Below are positions 52,980 to 63,410 of a stretch of 64,000 nucleotides of DNA, piece by piece (position 1 is the first letter of the stretch; each line of letters begins with the position of its first letter). The translations under genes were made by a program, and so were the position numbers. The notes beneath the pieces were generated by a model. That model searched no databases, was not told the origin of the DNA, and saw nothing but the letters and a program-made list of their open reading frames with translations. Origin of the DNA: Plectosphaerella cucumerina (Eukaryota; Ascomycota; Sordariomycetes; Glomerellales; Plectosphaerellaceae); NCBI GenBank assembly GCA_020746995.1, contig JAGPXD010000002.1, positions 5,642,001 through 5,706,000 of the forward strand, written 5' to 3'.

Positions 52980-54547
52980 TCATTGCCTGGGCATGTGCCT
53001 GTCAAGCCAGTCCGTCAAATCGCCCGCATCGTCAACCCCCTGAATTTCGCCCTTGACGCCCAAGAACAGCATAATTTGCAGCTCTCGACAGTATCCATCG
53101 TTTTCGGGTTCTTCCGACGCGCGAAATGTTTCGAGAAGCCTGTTTGCGCACTTCCTGTCTCTCATGGACAGTGGCATTACTGAGTGCGCCTGGGTTCGCG
53201 CGAGTGCTGCGTCGTTGGACTGAGGGAGATGACGAGCATCAGATGCAGGTGTTGGTGTCTGTTGCCCCTCAATTAGATGAGCACTCTTGATCCCCAACCA
53301 TTCCAACCCAGGAACAGTGGTTTCCTTTTCGTGGCTGAGGCTTTGGGATCCGATCTTGTAGCATTGCATGATCTGCAGCCCATCTGGGTCGAAGTCGACC
53401 AGGGCGTAAATCGGCAAGATGGGCTTGGCGTTGTGTAAAGTTGAGAGGAAAGATCGCGTCGCTAGGTCAGGATATCCTTTCCCCTGCGTGGTTTAGTATG
53501 ATTCCGGTCCAGTCCACGGCGAAGCACCCACGGTGATCATGATGCCAGGGCCTGCCATCGAGGTCTCCCAGTATTTGGAGGCGGAGAGTGTTCTGAAGGT
53601 TGCCTGTCACGGCTATTAGCATGTTGTCAGATAGATCAAACAGCACCTTGACAACCTCCTTCTCGATGACCAGAATCTATTTGGCCATGCCAAAGTCAAC
53701 GCTTCGGATGTCTCTCAACGGCGGAATCAGCAGCCCCTGGTCTAGTAAGTCAGGGGCTCGTGCAAGTAGCCATCACCACTCACATGTGGCGCGGAGCATG
53801 AGAGGACATAAGGGCTGGCGTGCATATGCAGCACCACGGAACCAGCAACGAGACCTTTTGCCGCTGCTGCCTGGACAGATGTCAGTGCTCATGGACTGTC
53901 GCAGACGGCGAGAAGATAGGTACCACGTTGAGATCCGCTCTACTCATGTCAAGAGTGAAGGCTAGATCGTCCACAAGCTCATCCACGATGGACTGACTGC
54001 CGAAGAGCTCAACGTCTTGGTAATAGATGTTCCTGCAGGGATCAGAGAGAGGGCTTCTATGTGCGCCAGAAGTGCGCATGCCGCAGGATGCGCACCGTTT
54101 GGTCAGACATGTACCGGCTACAAGCCCGTCGTGTATGAGCTGCAGGAGCTTGAGGAGGCGAGCTACGACGAAAAGGGTCAATGTCCGACAGATCCTAGTC
54201 TGCAGCATGCCACATCACGCACCGAACTTCTTGGCCTCGTGCGGAGTACTGCCAGGGAAGCGGATGGAGGATGGCGTGGTGGCACTCGGGTTGTCGTCGT
54301 CACCGCGGGGCGCAGTGGGGCTAGAACTGCGACGGCTACGGTAGGGGATGGTGAGATCTCTCTGGTGGAGGAGGTCGAGCTGGATCTGATGTAGCACATC
54401 CTCGATGCGGTTGATGACGGCGCCTGTACTCGGACCATGATGCTCAGGAAGCACGACCTCGTTCTGCCCGCGAGGCGTTTGCTCGAGGGACGGCAGTGGC
54501 CCTGGCGGATAGGGGTCGGCCATCTTCGAGGTCATCTTCGAGGTCAT
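52980..54547 (-). pseudogene. SPO11: Meiotic topoisomerase-like SPO11 with a premature stop
   Basis: Seven exons can be placed: 54547-54223, 54162-54096, 54032-53924, 53870-53784, 53736-53656, 53603-53532 and 53483-52980. All phases agree and would give about 414 residues. Family blocks are VINRIEDVLHQIQLDLLHQRDL, the catalytic-Tyr region RNIYYQDVELF, AAAKGLVAG, ILVIEKE, GPGIMITGKGYPDLATRSF and Toprim VDFDPDG. Exon 5 reads GMAK-stop-ILVIEKE: a TAG at 53677-53679 stands where family members have Trp before the VIEKE block. Translation would stop after 215 residues and lose the Toprim domain. The donor after exon 5 is GTTGTC, a weak form. The first in-frame ATG lies in a triple TSKM repeat. All other exons look unharmed, so the lesion is recent, strain-specific, or a sequence error. 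Confidence 0.85.
53677..53679 (-). other. In-frame TAG in SPO11 exon 5
   Basis: The minus-strand codon is TAG between AAA (Lys) and ATT (Ile). A single G-to-A change from TGG explains it. On the plus strand this is CCA to CTA, that is CpA to TpA. Confidence 0.85.
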
Positions 54548-54556
54548 CTTCGAGGT
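54521..54556 (-). repeat. In-frame 12-base tandem repeat at the SPO11 start
   Basis: CATCTTCGAGGT (plus strand) repeats almost exactly three times and encodes TSKM on the minus strand. It provides three consecutive candidate start codons at 54547, 54535 and 54523. Confidence 0.75.
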
Positions 54557-55419
54557 GTCTCGTGACCGGAGGAATCTCCGGACAGATGAAAGCACTTGAC
54601 TCGATTCTGGGAGGGAGTCGGTGGACACAAGACCCTGGAGACTGGCCGGATGAATTTGGCGAGGTGTCTTGGTCGCACCTTCCTCCAGTGCTCTCGGTTT
54701 ACCTGCCCGTGCTCACGCATCGCACACAGAGGGAAGGAACAGTGGTCTGCTCCTTCCCTACCGGCAAGAGCCCCCCGGCACACCTCATAGGCAACGCGTT
54801 CAGGCCATGTCAGTACCGGTGGCGGGAAGTGGTCTATTTGGTATAATCTGTTCGGTAAACTGGAATCCTGACGCAGGAGGAAGGGAAACGGCAGGTGAGG
54901 ACTTACTTTCGAAACTGCTCCCCGCCACTGGTGCTTTTCTTTTTTCAGGTCATTTTCAAATTGAACCCATGATATGAAATTTCTTGACATAGGAGAACGG
55001 AACGCAGCAGGTGATGGATGCCTTGAAGATGCCACCCTACAGTCGAGCTCCTCTTTTCCTCGATCTGCGTGCCCTTCGGCGAAAACCCATGGGGTTCTGT
55101 CAGGGGTGTGACGATGCATTGACCAATGAGCATCCGCAGGACCCTGATCGACCCGCCGCGGAGTGGTGTGACATCTCCATTTCTGGCTGCGGCAGGGGTT
55201 CCCCCATTTCACATGTCTCCATCACCACGTCAATCTCGTCGAGCCAACCGCTTCGATCCTCCTCTGTCTTTCCCTTCTCCTGCCAGCCCCGCGACGACAT
55301 CGGGCTGTTCGAGGAACCCGACGCCAATGCCGACCGCCGTTAAAAGGCTGCACAATTCGACATAGTGCCTCCTTCAGCTCTCCCATTCCTCCACACCGAC
55401 ATTCCCCTTCCCAGCAAGA
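54557..55419. promoter_or_regulatory. Divergent region of SPO11 and the oxidosqualene cyclase
   Basis: About 860 bases between outward-pointing starts. The SPO11 frame stays open without ATG up to about 54628. No further gene was seen. Confidence 0.4.
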
Positions 55420-57776
55420 ATGTCTTCGGAGCGAGTCCTCTCTCGAAAGCGCGTCGCCGACGCCATCGCGGAACAAGAGTGGCCAAAGAGGCCGAGGATC
55501 CTCGAAAAGACAGACAAGGCAAGGTGGAGGCTCAACGACGATGACGGTCGCCACACCTGGGTCTACCTCCAGGACGATGCCGCCGCCGCCGAGAAGTGGC
55601 CTCAGACCTACGCGGACAAGTATTTCCTCGGTCTGCCTCTTGTGAGTTCTCCTTCTCAAGATGATGCCTCACGCAGACAACATTGCTGACTAGTTTTCCT
55701 TTGCAGGGCCTCCCCGACCTCCCCAAGCCCAAGACCCCTCTCGAGTCGGCCACCAACTGCCTCACGTTCTTCGAGAAGCTCCAGCTGGAGCCCGGCGAGT
55801 GGGGTTGCGAGTATGGCGGTCCCATGTTCCTGATTCCCGGCATGGTCATCACCTGGTATGCGACCAAGACGCCCATCTCCGACATCAGGGCCACCGAGAT
55901 CAAGAACTACATCTTTGCGCGCGCCAACCCCGAGACCGGCGGCTGGGGGCTTCACGTCGAGGGCGAGAGCACGGCCTTTGGCTGTACCATGAACTACACT
56001 GCTCTGCGACTGCTGGGCGTGGACCCCGACGAGCCCATCATGGCCAAGGCAAGGGCCCGGTTGCATGAACTCGGCGGTGCCACCAATGCCCCGCACTGGG
56101 CCAAGTTCTGGCTTGCCGTCCTCGGCGTTATGAAGTGGGAGATTGTCAACCCCGTCCCTGCCGAGCTCTGGCTCCTGCCCGACTGGCTGCCTATCTCTCC
56201 CTGGAGGTGGTGGATTCATATTCGCCAGCTCTACCTGCCCATGTCTTTCCTTGCCGTACGCAGGTGGTCATGCGAGGAGACGGAGCTGACTCGCAGCCTC
56301 AGAACCGAGCTTATGGTGCAAAACTGGGAAACAATCAACTGGAAGGCCCACCGCAACGACATTGCCCCCGGCGACAACTATTACCCCAAGAGCTGGCTTC
56401 TCAACACCGCCAACTGGGTGCTCGCCAACGTTTGGGAGCCGTACCTTCGCCCCAAATGGCTGGCCGAGCGTGCCGAGGATTGGACCAGCCAGTTGGTCGA
56501 CATGGAGGATGCCAACACGGACTATGCCAACCTGGCACCCGTCAACGCACCCATGAACACCATGGTGTGTTACGTTCGCGATGGTCCCGGGTCGTACACT
56601 GTGCGAAGGCACCTGGAGCGCCTGGACGAGTTCTTCTGGATGAACGCCGAGGGCATGCTGGTCAACGGAACCAACGGGGTCCAGTGCTGGGACACATCCT
56701 TCACGATCCTGGCCATCTTTGCCGGCGGCTTCCAGGAGGACCCGAGGTGGCGGCCCATGCTCGAGAAGGCCCTCGGGTTCCTCGACCGTCACCAGATCCG
56801 CGAGAACTGCAAGGACCAGGAAAAGTGCTACCGCATGCACCGCAAGGGCGGCTGGCCCTTCAGCAACAAGGACCAGGGATACTGTGTGAGCGATTGTGTG
56901 TCCGAGTGCATCAAAAGCGTGATCCTGCTGCAGAAGACGCCGGGCTACCCCCAGCTGCTTGAGGACCAGCGCATCTTTGACGCCATCGACACGATCCTCA
57001 TGTATCAGAACGAGGACACAGGCGGCGTCGGGTCTTACGAGACGAGGCGCGGTGGCAAGTGGTTGGAGTGTCTCAATGCTGCCGAGGTCTTTGGCGACAT
57101 CATGGTCGAGTACGACTACCCAGAGTGCACCACCGCTTGTGTGACGGCGCTTTCGCTGTTCAAGAAGCACTGGCCGGACTACAGGACGGACGACATCCAG
57201 CACTTCATCGACCGGGCTGTGTCCTGGATCAAGGTCCACCAGATGGACCACGGCGGCTGGTATGGCAGCTGGGGCATCTGCTTCACCTACGCGACCATGT
57301 TTGCCATGGAAAGTCTCGCCAGCGTCGGTGAGACGTACAAGAACAGCAGCAACGCTAAGAGGGGATGCGATTTCCTCATCTCCAAGCAGCGGGAGGACGG
57401 CGGGTGGTCTGAGAGCTACAAGGTCCGTATTCCTGCGAAGCGACACTTTGCAATCACAACTGACAATCAGTAGTCCTGCGAGACCATCACGTATGTGGAG
57501 CACCCTTCGGGTTCGCTGGTCGTGCAAACGGCCTGGGCAATCCTGGGCCTCTTGGAGGGCGAATACCCCGACGTGGAGCCCATCGAGAAGGGTATCCGCT
57601 TCCTTATGAGCCGCCAGCAACCCAACGGCGAGTGGCTGGCAGAGTCCATTGAGGGTGTCTTCAACAAGAGTTGCATGATTACCTACCCCAACTACAAGCT
57701 CGTCTGGCCCATCAAGGCGCTGGGCATGTTTGCCCGCCTGTACCCGGACAGCGCCATCAATGTCGGGAGGAAGTAG
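55420..57776 (+). CDS. ERG7: Oxidosqualene cyclase (lanosterol synthase type)
   Basis: Three exons: 55420-55641, 55707-57422 and 57474-57776, product 746 residues, the length of fungal lanosterol synthases. QW-type repeats occur throughout (for example TGGWGLHVEGESTAFG, NGVQCWDTSF, DGGWSESY). The catalytic Asp is Asp470 in CVSDCVSECIKS; the usual DCTAE motif reads DCVSE. Blocks around substrate and channel include INWKAHRNDIAPGDNYYPKS and GGWYGSWGICFTYAT. The enzyme cyclises 2,3-oxidosqualene to lanosterol on ER or lipid-droplet membranes for ergosterol. Donor of intron 2 is GTCCGT, and its acceptor TAG follows an alternative CAG. A paralog making another triterpene cannot be excluded from sequence. 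Confidence 0.9.
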
Positions 57777-58189
57777 GGTCGCCATTTGGCCAAGAAGATA
57801 TGAGATATGGATCAAGATATTTAATCATAATTCGAGGTATTCAGGGCTACTGCCCTTCGCGTATGTACGCAGCCGTGAACATGCTGTCGGTTGTTACTGC
57901 GTATTCAGGGAAACGTTCTGGGAATAGAAGGCGGTGACGACGGAGCCCACCAAAGGCGCCACGGCAGAATTCTGAGGCCTGACCCACCACAGCTTCCAGA
58001 AACCTCCACTCCAGAGGCGGCGTCTTTGGCAGTAGGCAGCATGTTCATTCACTCTGCCAGATCCTTTCATCTTTCATCTTCTTTCGTGGTCCCGTCACAC
58101 CTCGAGTTCTCGATCAAAACAGCAGCTGCCTACGTTTCAACTTAAGCTACTCAGGCATTCTCACAGTCAGAAATCTATTACCGCCCAGC
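57777..58189. other. Intergenic gap
   Basis: 413 bases between the cyclase stop and SGT1 start on the same strand. It holds the SGT1 promoter; no motif was assigned. Confidence 0.35.
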
Positions 58190-59508
58190 ATGTCCTCCGA
58201 TGGCCAGGCGGGTCTCGCCCTCGCGGACGCTAAGGACTACGCCGCTGCCCTTCCCAAGCTCAACAACGCCCTCAAGAATTCGACTGCCCCGGCCTGGCTC
58301 CTCGCCCGTGCCAAGTGCCACATCGCCAACAAGGACTTTGAGCTGGCCCTCCACGATGCCGAGGCCGCATACATTTCGGCCTCGGCCCGCGGTTCCCGCC
58401 CCCTCATGATCGACGCTCAGTACCGCCGCGCCGTCTCCCTCTACCGTCTGGGCCACCTCGCCGATGCCGATGTCTCGGCCTGGCGTGCCATGAAGCTGGC
58501 CGAGGGCGTCTCCGTCACCGATGCCTCCCTCAAGGACCCCACCGCTGAGACTGGCGGTTTCTGGCGTCCGGACCGTGAGGCTCTGCTCAAGCAGATGAAG
58601 GACGTCACGGCGCCCTCTTCGGCCACTGACATGACGACTAAGCGTTTCGGTGCCATTTGGAACACGGCCGCCGCTTGGAGGGCGCAGGTCATCTCGCAGC
58701 TCGACAAGCTCGGCCCCGAGGATGAGGGCAGGAAGATCACGGTGCCCCTTGTGCCTGTCGCCAGGAAGAAGGAGGAGCCCGCTGCTGCGCCCGCTGTCGC
58801 TGCTCCCGTCTCGTCGAGCCAGCCTGAAAAGCCCAAGGAAGTCCGCATCGACTTCTTCCAGAGCAACACCAACGTGTCCGTGTCTGTCTTTGCCAAGGGC
58901 GTGCCCAAGGACCAGTTCCAGGCGGAGTTCACCACCGACAAGGTATGCATCTGATGGACTGGAGTAGAAGAAGTGAGCTAACAATATCACAGGTCCGCTT
59001 GAGCCATATCCCTGGCCATGAGCCCTGGTTTGAGATCCCCCTCTACGGCCAGATCGACCCCGACCAGTCAAAGTACACCGTCACGCCCAACAAGGTCGAG
59101 CTCTCCCTTCGCAAGGCCACAATCGCCAAGTGGCCCACCCTCCGCGCCGACACTGGTGCCCCCAGCCCCGGCACCTCCGCCCCAGTACCCGTGGCCGCAC
59201 CTAAGCCTGCAGCCCCCCAACCCGTCCAGAAGCCCGCAGAGACAGCGCCCAGCTACCCTACGTCGTCCCGCAAGGGCGCCAAGAACTGGGACAAGGTGCT
59301 CGAGAACGAGGACACGGATGAGAAGGCCTCGGTCAACGACTTCTTCAAGAACCTCTACAGCGGCGCCACTGAGGAGCAGCGACGCGCCATGATGAAGTCG
59401 TTCACCGAGAGCAACGGCACCAGTCTCAGCACGAACTGGGACGACGTCAAGGATCACAAGGTCGAGACTGTCCCGCCCGAGGGCGTCGAGGCGAAGAAGT
59501 GGACTTGA
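58190..59508 (+). CDS. SGT1: Hsp90/SCF co-chaperone Sgt1
   Basis: Two exons, 58190-58942 and 58993-59508, product 422 residues. Three TPR-like helix pairs fill 1-110 (DGQAGLALADAKDYAAALPK, ARAKCHIANKDFELALHDAE, QYRRAVSLYRLGHLADADVS). The CS domain (about 220-310) starts RIDFFQSNTNVSVSVFAKG and continues VELSLRKATIAKW. The SGS domain ends the protein (NWDKVLENED, FFKNLYSGATEEQRRAMMKSF, TNWDDVKDHKVE). The order TPR-CS-SGS defines Sgt1, which links Hsp90 to kinetochore and SCF assembly, and to NLR-type receptors in other lineages. Pro/Ala-rich linkers separate the domains. Confidence 0.95.
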
Positions 59509-59686
59509 GGGAGGGGATGAGACAGCAAGCACAGTGAATTGCAGTGTATCAGTAGAAAGGAACGGGGGAGAATAGCTACGAGTCTACGAATGAATGACTT
59601 TAATACGGCGTTTGTGGAGTATGCTGAAATGTCGTTTATATGCTGGATTTGGTGGTGTTACATACTACACTGGCTGCACCCAGCCT

Positions 59687-61345
59687 CTATTGTACACGCC
59701 CGTTGCCCTGCTTATGCCATCTCCTGTTGTTGGCACCCTTGTTGTTATAGCGACCTCTCGCGTTGGATGCCTTCGCCGCGCCTTCCTCGCCTTCCGCAAC
59801 GTCCTCCAGGGCGAAGTCCTCTTCGATGTGGAACATGCCAGCTTTGCGCTCCTGTGCCGTCCTCGTGTCCCTGTCAAAGAGAGTCGGGGGCGGGGCGACC
59901 TCGTCCCGCTTCAAGTGCCGATACTTGATGTAGCGGAGGCTGGTGAAGAGCTCCGTCGAGGTGCGGGGACCGAAGGCGCCGCCGCTGACATCGCTGTAGA
60001 TGTGGCGGGGGACGCGCTGCAGGGTGCTCCTCCAGTCGTCCTCGTGGACGTAGGTGCCGCGCAGGTGGCGGGGACCCGTGGCGGGGTCGAAGGCGGTGCG
60101 GCCGTGGAGGACGCGGCCGTTGTCGAAGACGGCGCACTCACCGGGCTGCAGGCGATGACGGTAGACGGCCTCGGGGTCCTCGATGAGGCCTTGGAACTTG
60201 CGGGCGGCGGAGTGCCAGGCCTCCCAGACGTCGGCGCGGTGGCCGAGAGGCTGGTTGAAGGGCACTTGGAAGGGTGGGGACCACCAGGGGCGGATGATGC
60301 CGCGGGTGACCCTGCCGGCGCCGTTTCGCGGGGCCTGGATGACGGGGCGCTCCTGGTGGTAGGAGAAGCCATTTGCCTCGTAGTGGTAGCCGATGGGCCA
60401 CCGCTCGAGGATGCGGGCGGACTCGGGGTAGAAGAGGCGAAGCTCGCGCGCCGCGCGACCAGCGTCGGCGAAGAGCGACTCGCCGCCCTCGGCCTCGTTC
60501 TCCAGGCAGTGAAGGAGCTGCAGGCGGGGCGGGCTGTCGAGGTAAAGCATGTCCGAGTGCAGACCGAGGTACTCGCTCGTGTAGGCGACGTTCTCGGCGG
60601 CAGGCTTGGAGATGACGTCCCAGGTACGGCCATAGAAGGTCTCCTGGAGGGCACCGAAGCGAAGGCCCATCTCGGCGACGGCGTCCTGCGAGCGAGGAGC
60701 GCCCGTGATAAAGACGAGACCGGTGAGCTGGATCTCAGCGACGGCGCGGAGGAACTCGTCGCCGCCCTTCATCCAGTCTTCGTAGGACACACGCAGCACG
60801 CGGGGCTCGATGGTCAGCCGGTCCCAGAGGAGCGGCGGCATGACCCAGACGCCTACTCGCTTCTTTTTGGACAATGATTGACTGTTTGTGGTCATGGCCG
60901 TCTCCAGCTGCTCGTGCGTGAAGACAGTGACGTGATTCTGCGACGCGAAGCGCGGTATGTCATTTTCCCACTCGATCCGAAGGCCGCCGTCTGATGTGGG
61001 CTGCATTGACTTGATGTTTATGTCTTCCGGAATCTCAGCCGTCGCAAAGCTCTTGTTTCCAGACGTTGGACTGCGGCTCTGAGGGCAGTGATCGCGGAGC
61101 CATGCCACGGGGACGACCTTGCTGCCATATTTCTCGGTTCTGATGGTGACGCGCTTGTGGGCGGTACGCGGAAGAGCGGGCTCCTGCAATTGTTCCGTCG
61201 TCTGCGGGTTCACTGGCGCGTCGACGACCTGCGAGTAGGCTCTCGTCGTGGCAAAGGGGCGGCAGCGGGAGGGCGCTCGGGAAGCCGGCGCGATGCAGCG
61301 GCTCGCGCTGGCCCGGAAGGCGAGCATGGGGCGGGCCACGCGCAT
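59687..61345 (-). CDS. Gamma-butyrobetaine-hydroxylase-like dioxygenase with C-terminal extension
   Basis: Single exon, 552 residues. A mitochondrial-type presequence (about 1-35, Arg/Ser/Ala-rich) comes first. The N-terminal GBBH domain (62-160) holds WLRDHCPQSRSP; human BBOX1 has Cys-x-Cys-x2-Cys here for zinc, and only one Cys remains. The TauD domain has the iron motif LGLHSDMLYLD (His263, Asp265), LQLLHCLENEAEGGES, and distal His414 in DNGRVLHGRTAF, with RHLRGTYVHEDDWRS. Residues about 450-552 form an extra tail (YIKYRHLKRDEVAPPPTLF, then a basic, Asn/Arg-rich end). BBOX or TMLH would act in carnitine synthesis; the divergence leaves the substrate open. Confidence 0.88.
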   Translation of the reverse strand: MRVARPMLAFRASASRCIAPASRAPSRCRPFATTRAYSQVVDAPVNPQTTEQLQEPALPRTAHKRVTIRTEKYGSKVVPVAWLRDHCPQSRSPTSGNKSFATAEIPEDINIKSMQPTSDGGLRIEWENDIPRFASQNHVTVFTHEQLETAMTTNSQSLSKKKRVGVWVMPPLLWDRLTIEPRVLRVSYEDWMKGGDEFLRAVAEIQLTGLVFITGAPRSQDAVAEMGLRFGALQETFYGRTWDVISKPAAENVAYTSEYLGLHSDMLYLDSPPRLQLLHCLENEAEGGESLFADAGRAARELRLFYPESARILERWPIGYHYEANGFSYHQERPVIQAPRNGAGRVTRGIIRPWWSPPFQVPFNQPLGHRADVWEAWHSAARKFQGLIEDPEAVYRHRLQPGECAVFDNGRVLHGRTAFDPATGPRHLRGTYVHEDDWRSTLQRVPRHIYSDVSGGAFGPRTSTELFTSLRYIKYRHLKRDEVAPPPTLFDRDTRTAQERKAGMFHIEEDFALEDVAEGEEGAAKASNARGRYNNKGANNRRWHKQGNGRVQ

Positions 61346-62042
61346 GGCTTGTCGGGACTTCTGCGGCTGGCGCAGATGTCGGGGGATAGGTTGGCAGGGA
61401 GGAGGTCTGCTCGGGGAGCAGCCTGTTGGTGGTCGAGTCCGGTGCCGAGGTAAGGACGTGGAGAACTGACGATGTTTGTGCAGTCGGGTGGAGCAACCGT
61501 TGCAGCTTGTCGAGCTCTGAAAATCCGTCGGGTGTTGTGCTGACTCAGCAACGACTTGGACGGGGTCAGGGGAACCTCATCAGAGCCCGCATGTGAGTTG
61601 AGGCATCATGATGGGAGGGTCGTAGACTTCGTAAAATGTTGCTTATATCACTCGTCGCTCTGGTATTAAAACAGACAGATCCCTTTGGCTATCCATATCT
61701 CATAAAAATGGGAAGAAAAGCCTCGACGGTTAACAGCATCGACGCTTTTAAGTCAGCATCAACACCATCTTTTTATGAGGCACTTCGTCATCGTAAACTG
61801 CGGGGAGGCTTGCTGAAACTCTCAGCTTCCAGAAGACGACATGTGATCGTCTTGAAATGGCATGATTGTTTCCATTGATGGATGAAGGAAGCTGCAGTAT
61901 CTTGTGTCACCAAAAATGACCATGGCTCTTATGTATGCCTAACCCCATCTATCCAGCTCATCCAAAACTTCAAGCCGGATCTATGTACATTCCAACTCCT
62001 CGTACAAGCCCCTCATCAATCATCAATCATCGTCGCATACCC
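61346..62042. other. Intergenic gap
   Basis: 697 bases between the dioxygenase start and the esterase stop, A/T-richer from about 61640. No gene was seen. Confidence 0.4.
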
Positions 62043-62810
62043 TCACGACAGTTCCCCGATAGCCGCCCAGATCTCCTTGCTGATCGCCTCATCCTGGTCA
62101 ATCCACGCCTTGAGGCACGCGTCCTTCTCCGTGATCAAGTCCGCCACCAGCGTGCCAAACACCTTGCTGCCTTCCACATTGAGGTGCGTGTTATCACCCT
62201 CGACAAGGTTGTACTCATGCGACGCCGCCTCGCCAATAGCCTCGACGTATGCCTGGCTCGTGCGGTAGAGGTCGATGGAGCGCACGCCTGCTGCTTCGGC
62301 GGCCGCAAGAGTGCGGATTCGCTCGTTGTGCAGGCTGTCGTCCGTCTTGTGGTCCGAGACGAAGTTGCGCCGCGTCAGCGGCGTCACGAGGATGGGCGTC
62401 GCGCCGAGCGCGGTGATCTCGCCAGCTAGCCGCTGCAGATTGGCCTGGTAGTCGTCGAGGGTGATGTTCTTGGCGGGCTTTTGGTCATTGTGCCCAAACT
62501 GGATCGTCACGTAGACATCATGTGTTGATGAGGCGTTTGTGACGGCTGCCTTGACAAGGTCCCAGTGGCCCTGGGATACGAAGTCGACTGTCGTACGGCC
62601 ATTGCGTCCGTAATTTGTCCCGAACGCCGGGGGCACAAGGAAGGAGAGGAACCCGTCGCCCCAGCCGCCGCCGCCGGGAGATTGTGTTGCGGTGGTCGAG
62701 TCGCCAGCGAGGAAGAAGGCCGCCGGCTTGGTAGGACAGTTGTGAGGGCAGGGCGCAGCCACGGCTGCGGCGGGCAGGATGGCCGCGGAAATGATTTGGG
62801 AGGGCTTCAT
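62043..62810 (-). CDS. Rhamnogalacturonan acetylesterase-like SGNH hydrolase (CE12)
   Basis: Single exon, 255 residues. A signal peptide (about 1-19) precedes mature CPHNCP. The SGNH blocks are all present: block I AGDSTT with nucleophile Ser38, block II NGR with Gly/Asn around 70, block III QFGHNDQK with Asn108, and block V DNTHLNVEG with Asp206 and His209. The order and spacing fit CE12 (RgaE/RGAE type), which remove acetyl groups from pectic rhamnogalacturonan outside the cell. A GWGDGF loop near 49 is typical of the family. Substrate is family inference. Confidence 0.92.
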   Translation of the reverse strand: MKPSQIISAAILPAAAVAAPCPHNCPTKPAAFFLAGDSTTATQSPGGGGWGDGFLSFLVPPAFGTNYGRNGRTTVDFVSQGHWDLVKAAVTNASSTHDVYVTIQFGHNDQKPAKNITLDDYQANLQRLAGEITALGATPILVTPLTRRNFVSDHKTDDSLHNERIRTLAAAEAAGVRSIDLYRTSQAYVEAIGEAASHEYNLVEGDNTHLNVEGSKVFGTLVADLITEKDACLKAWIDQDEAISKEIWAAIGELS

Positions 62811-63410
62811 CTTGTGTATGAACGTGAAGACGCAGTGCCAGAGACGGGACGAACCCTATTGAACTGCGTCTCAGAGCGCCCTTTTATCCTCTCCGGACGA
62901 TGGCCATCATGGCACCCCCAGCAGGCCGGCTTCCGGAATCGTCACGTCGGCATATTCCCGCCCCAAGGGCCACAAGGACGTCCGCTGATATTTCTCCGTC
63001 AATGGCGAGATTCTTCCGGCAGCCGTTGCAAGGATCGGGGGCAGGCTAACCCCGGACTTGTCGATCTTAGGTCCCCCAGGCTTGGCGGCCGGCGCGCCGT
63101 CGTCGCGATGACTTCCTTCAATCGGACGAGCGGACGACCAGGGTCGCGATCCACTGCCGCGCGGGGTCGCGTGTGGGGTATGCTGGTTTTGCGGAGGGGT
63201 CGGTGCCGCGCAGCCGGTTTTCGCGCGGCCTCATCTCGTCGCCTGGGGTACACCGCAGTCATTGATTGATTGATCGGGTCAGGGCCGAGTGTGTGCTTTG
63301 GTTGAAACAGGGATGTCTTGTGTTATAAACTCGAAATCAAAGGGCCCAGTCTCGGCAGGCGTGCCGGTGCCCGAAAGACTCCAAAAACGCCTGAAGTTGC
63401 CCCTGGGTAT
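62811..63410. other. Intergenic gap
   Basis: 600 bases between the esterase start and SEN2 stop. It should hold the esterase promoter; no coding segment was recognised. Confidence 0.4.

Noticed and set aside
56268..57815. 515-codon frame antisense to the oxidosqualene cyclase
   Set aside because: It mirrors the strongly biased codons of ERG7 and has no motif of its own.
59594..60877. 427-codon plus-strand frame opposite the BBOX-like gene
   Set aside because: Antisense shadow of a conserved gene; Gly/Val/Ala-rich content without domains.
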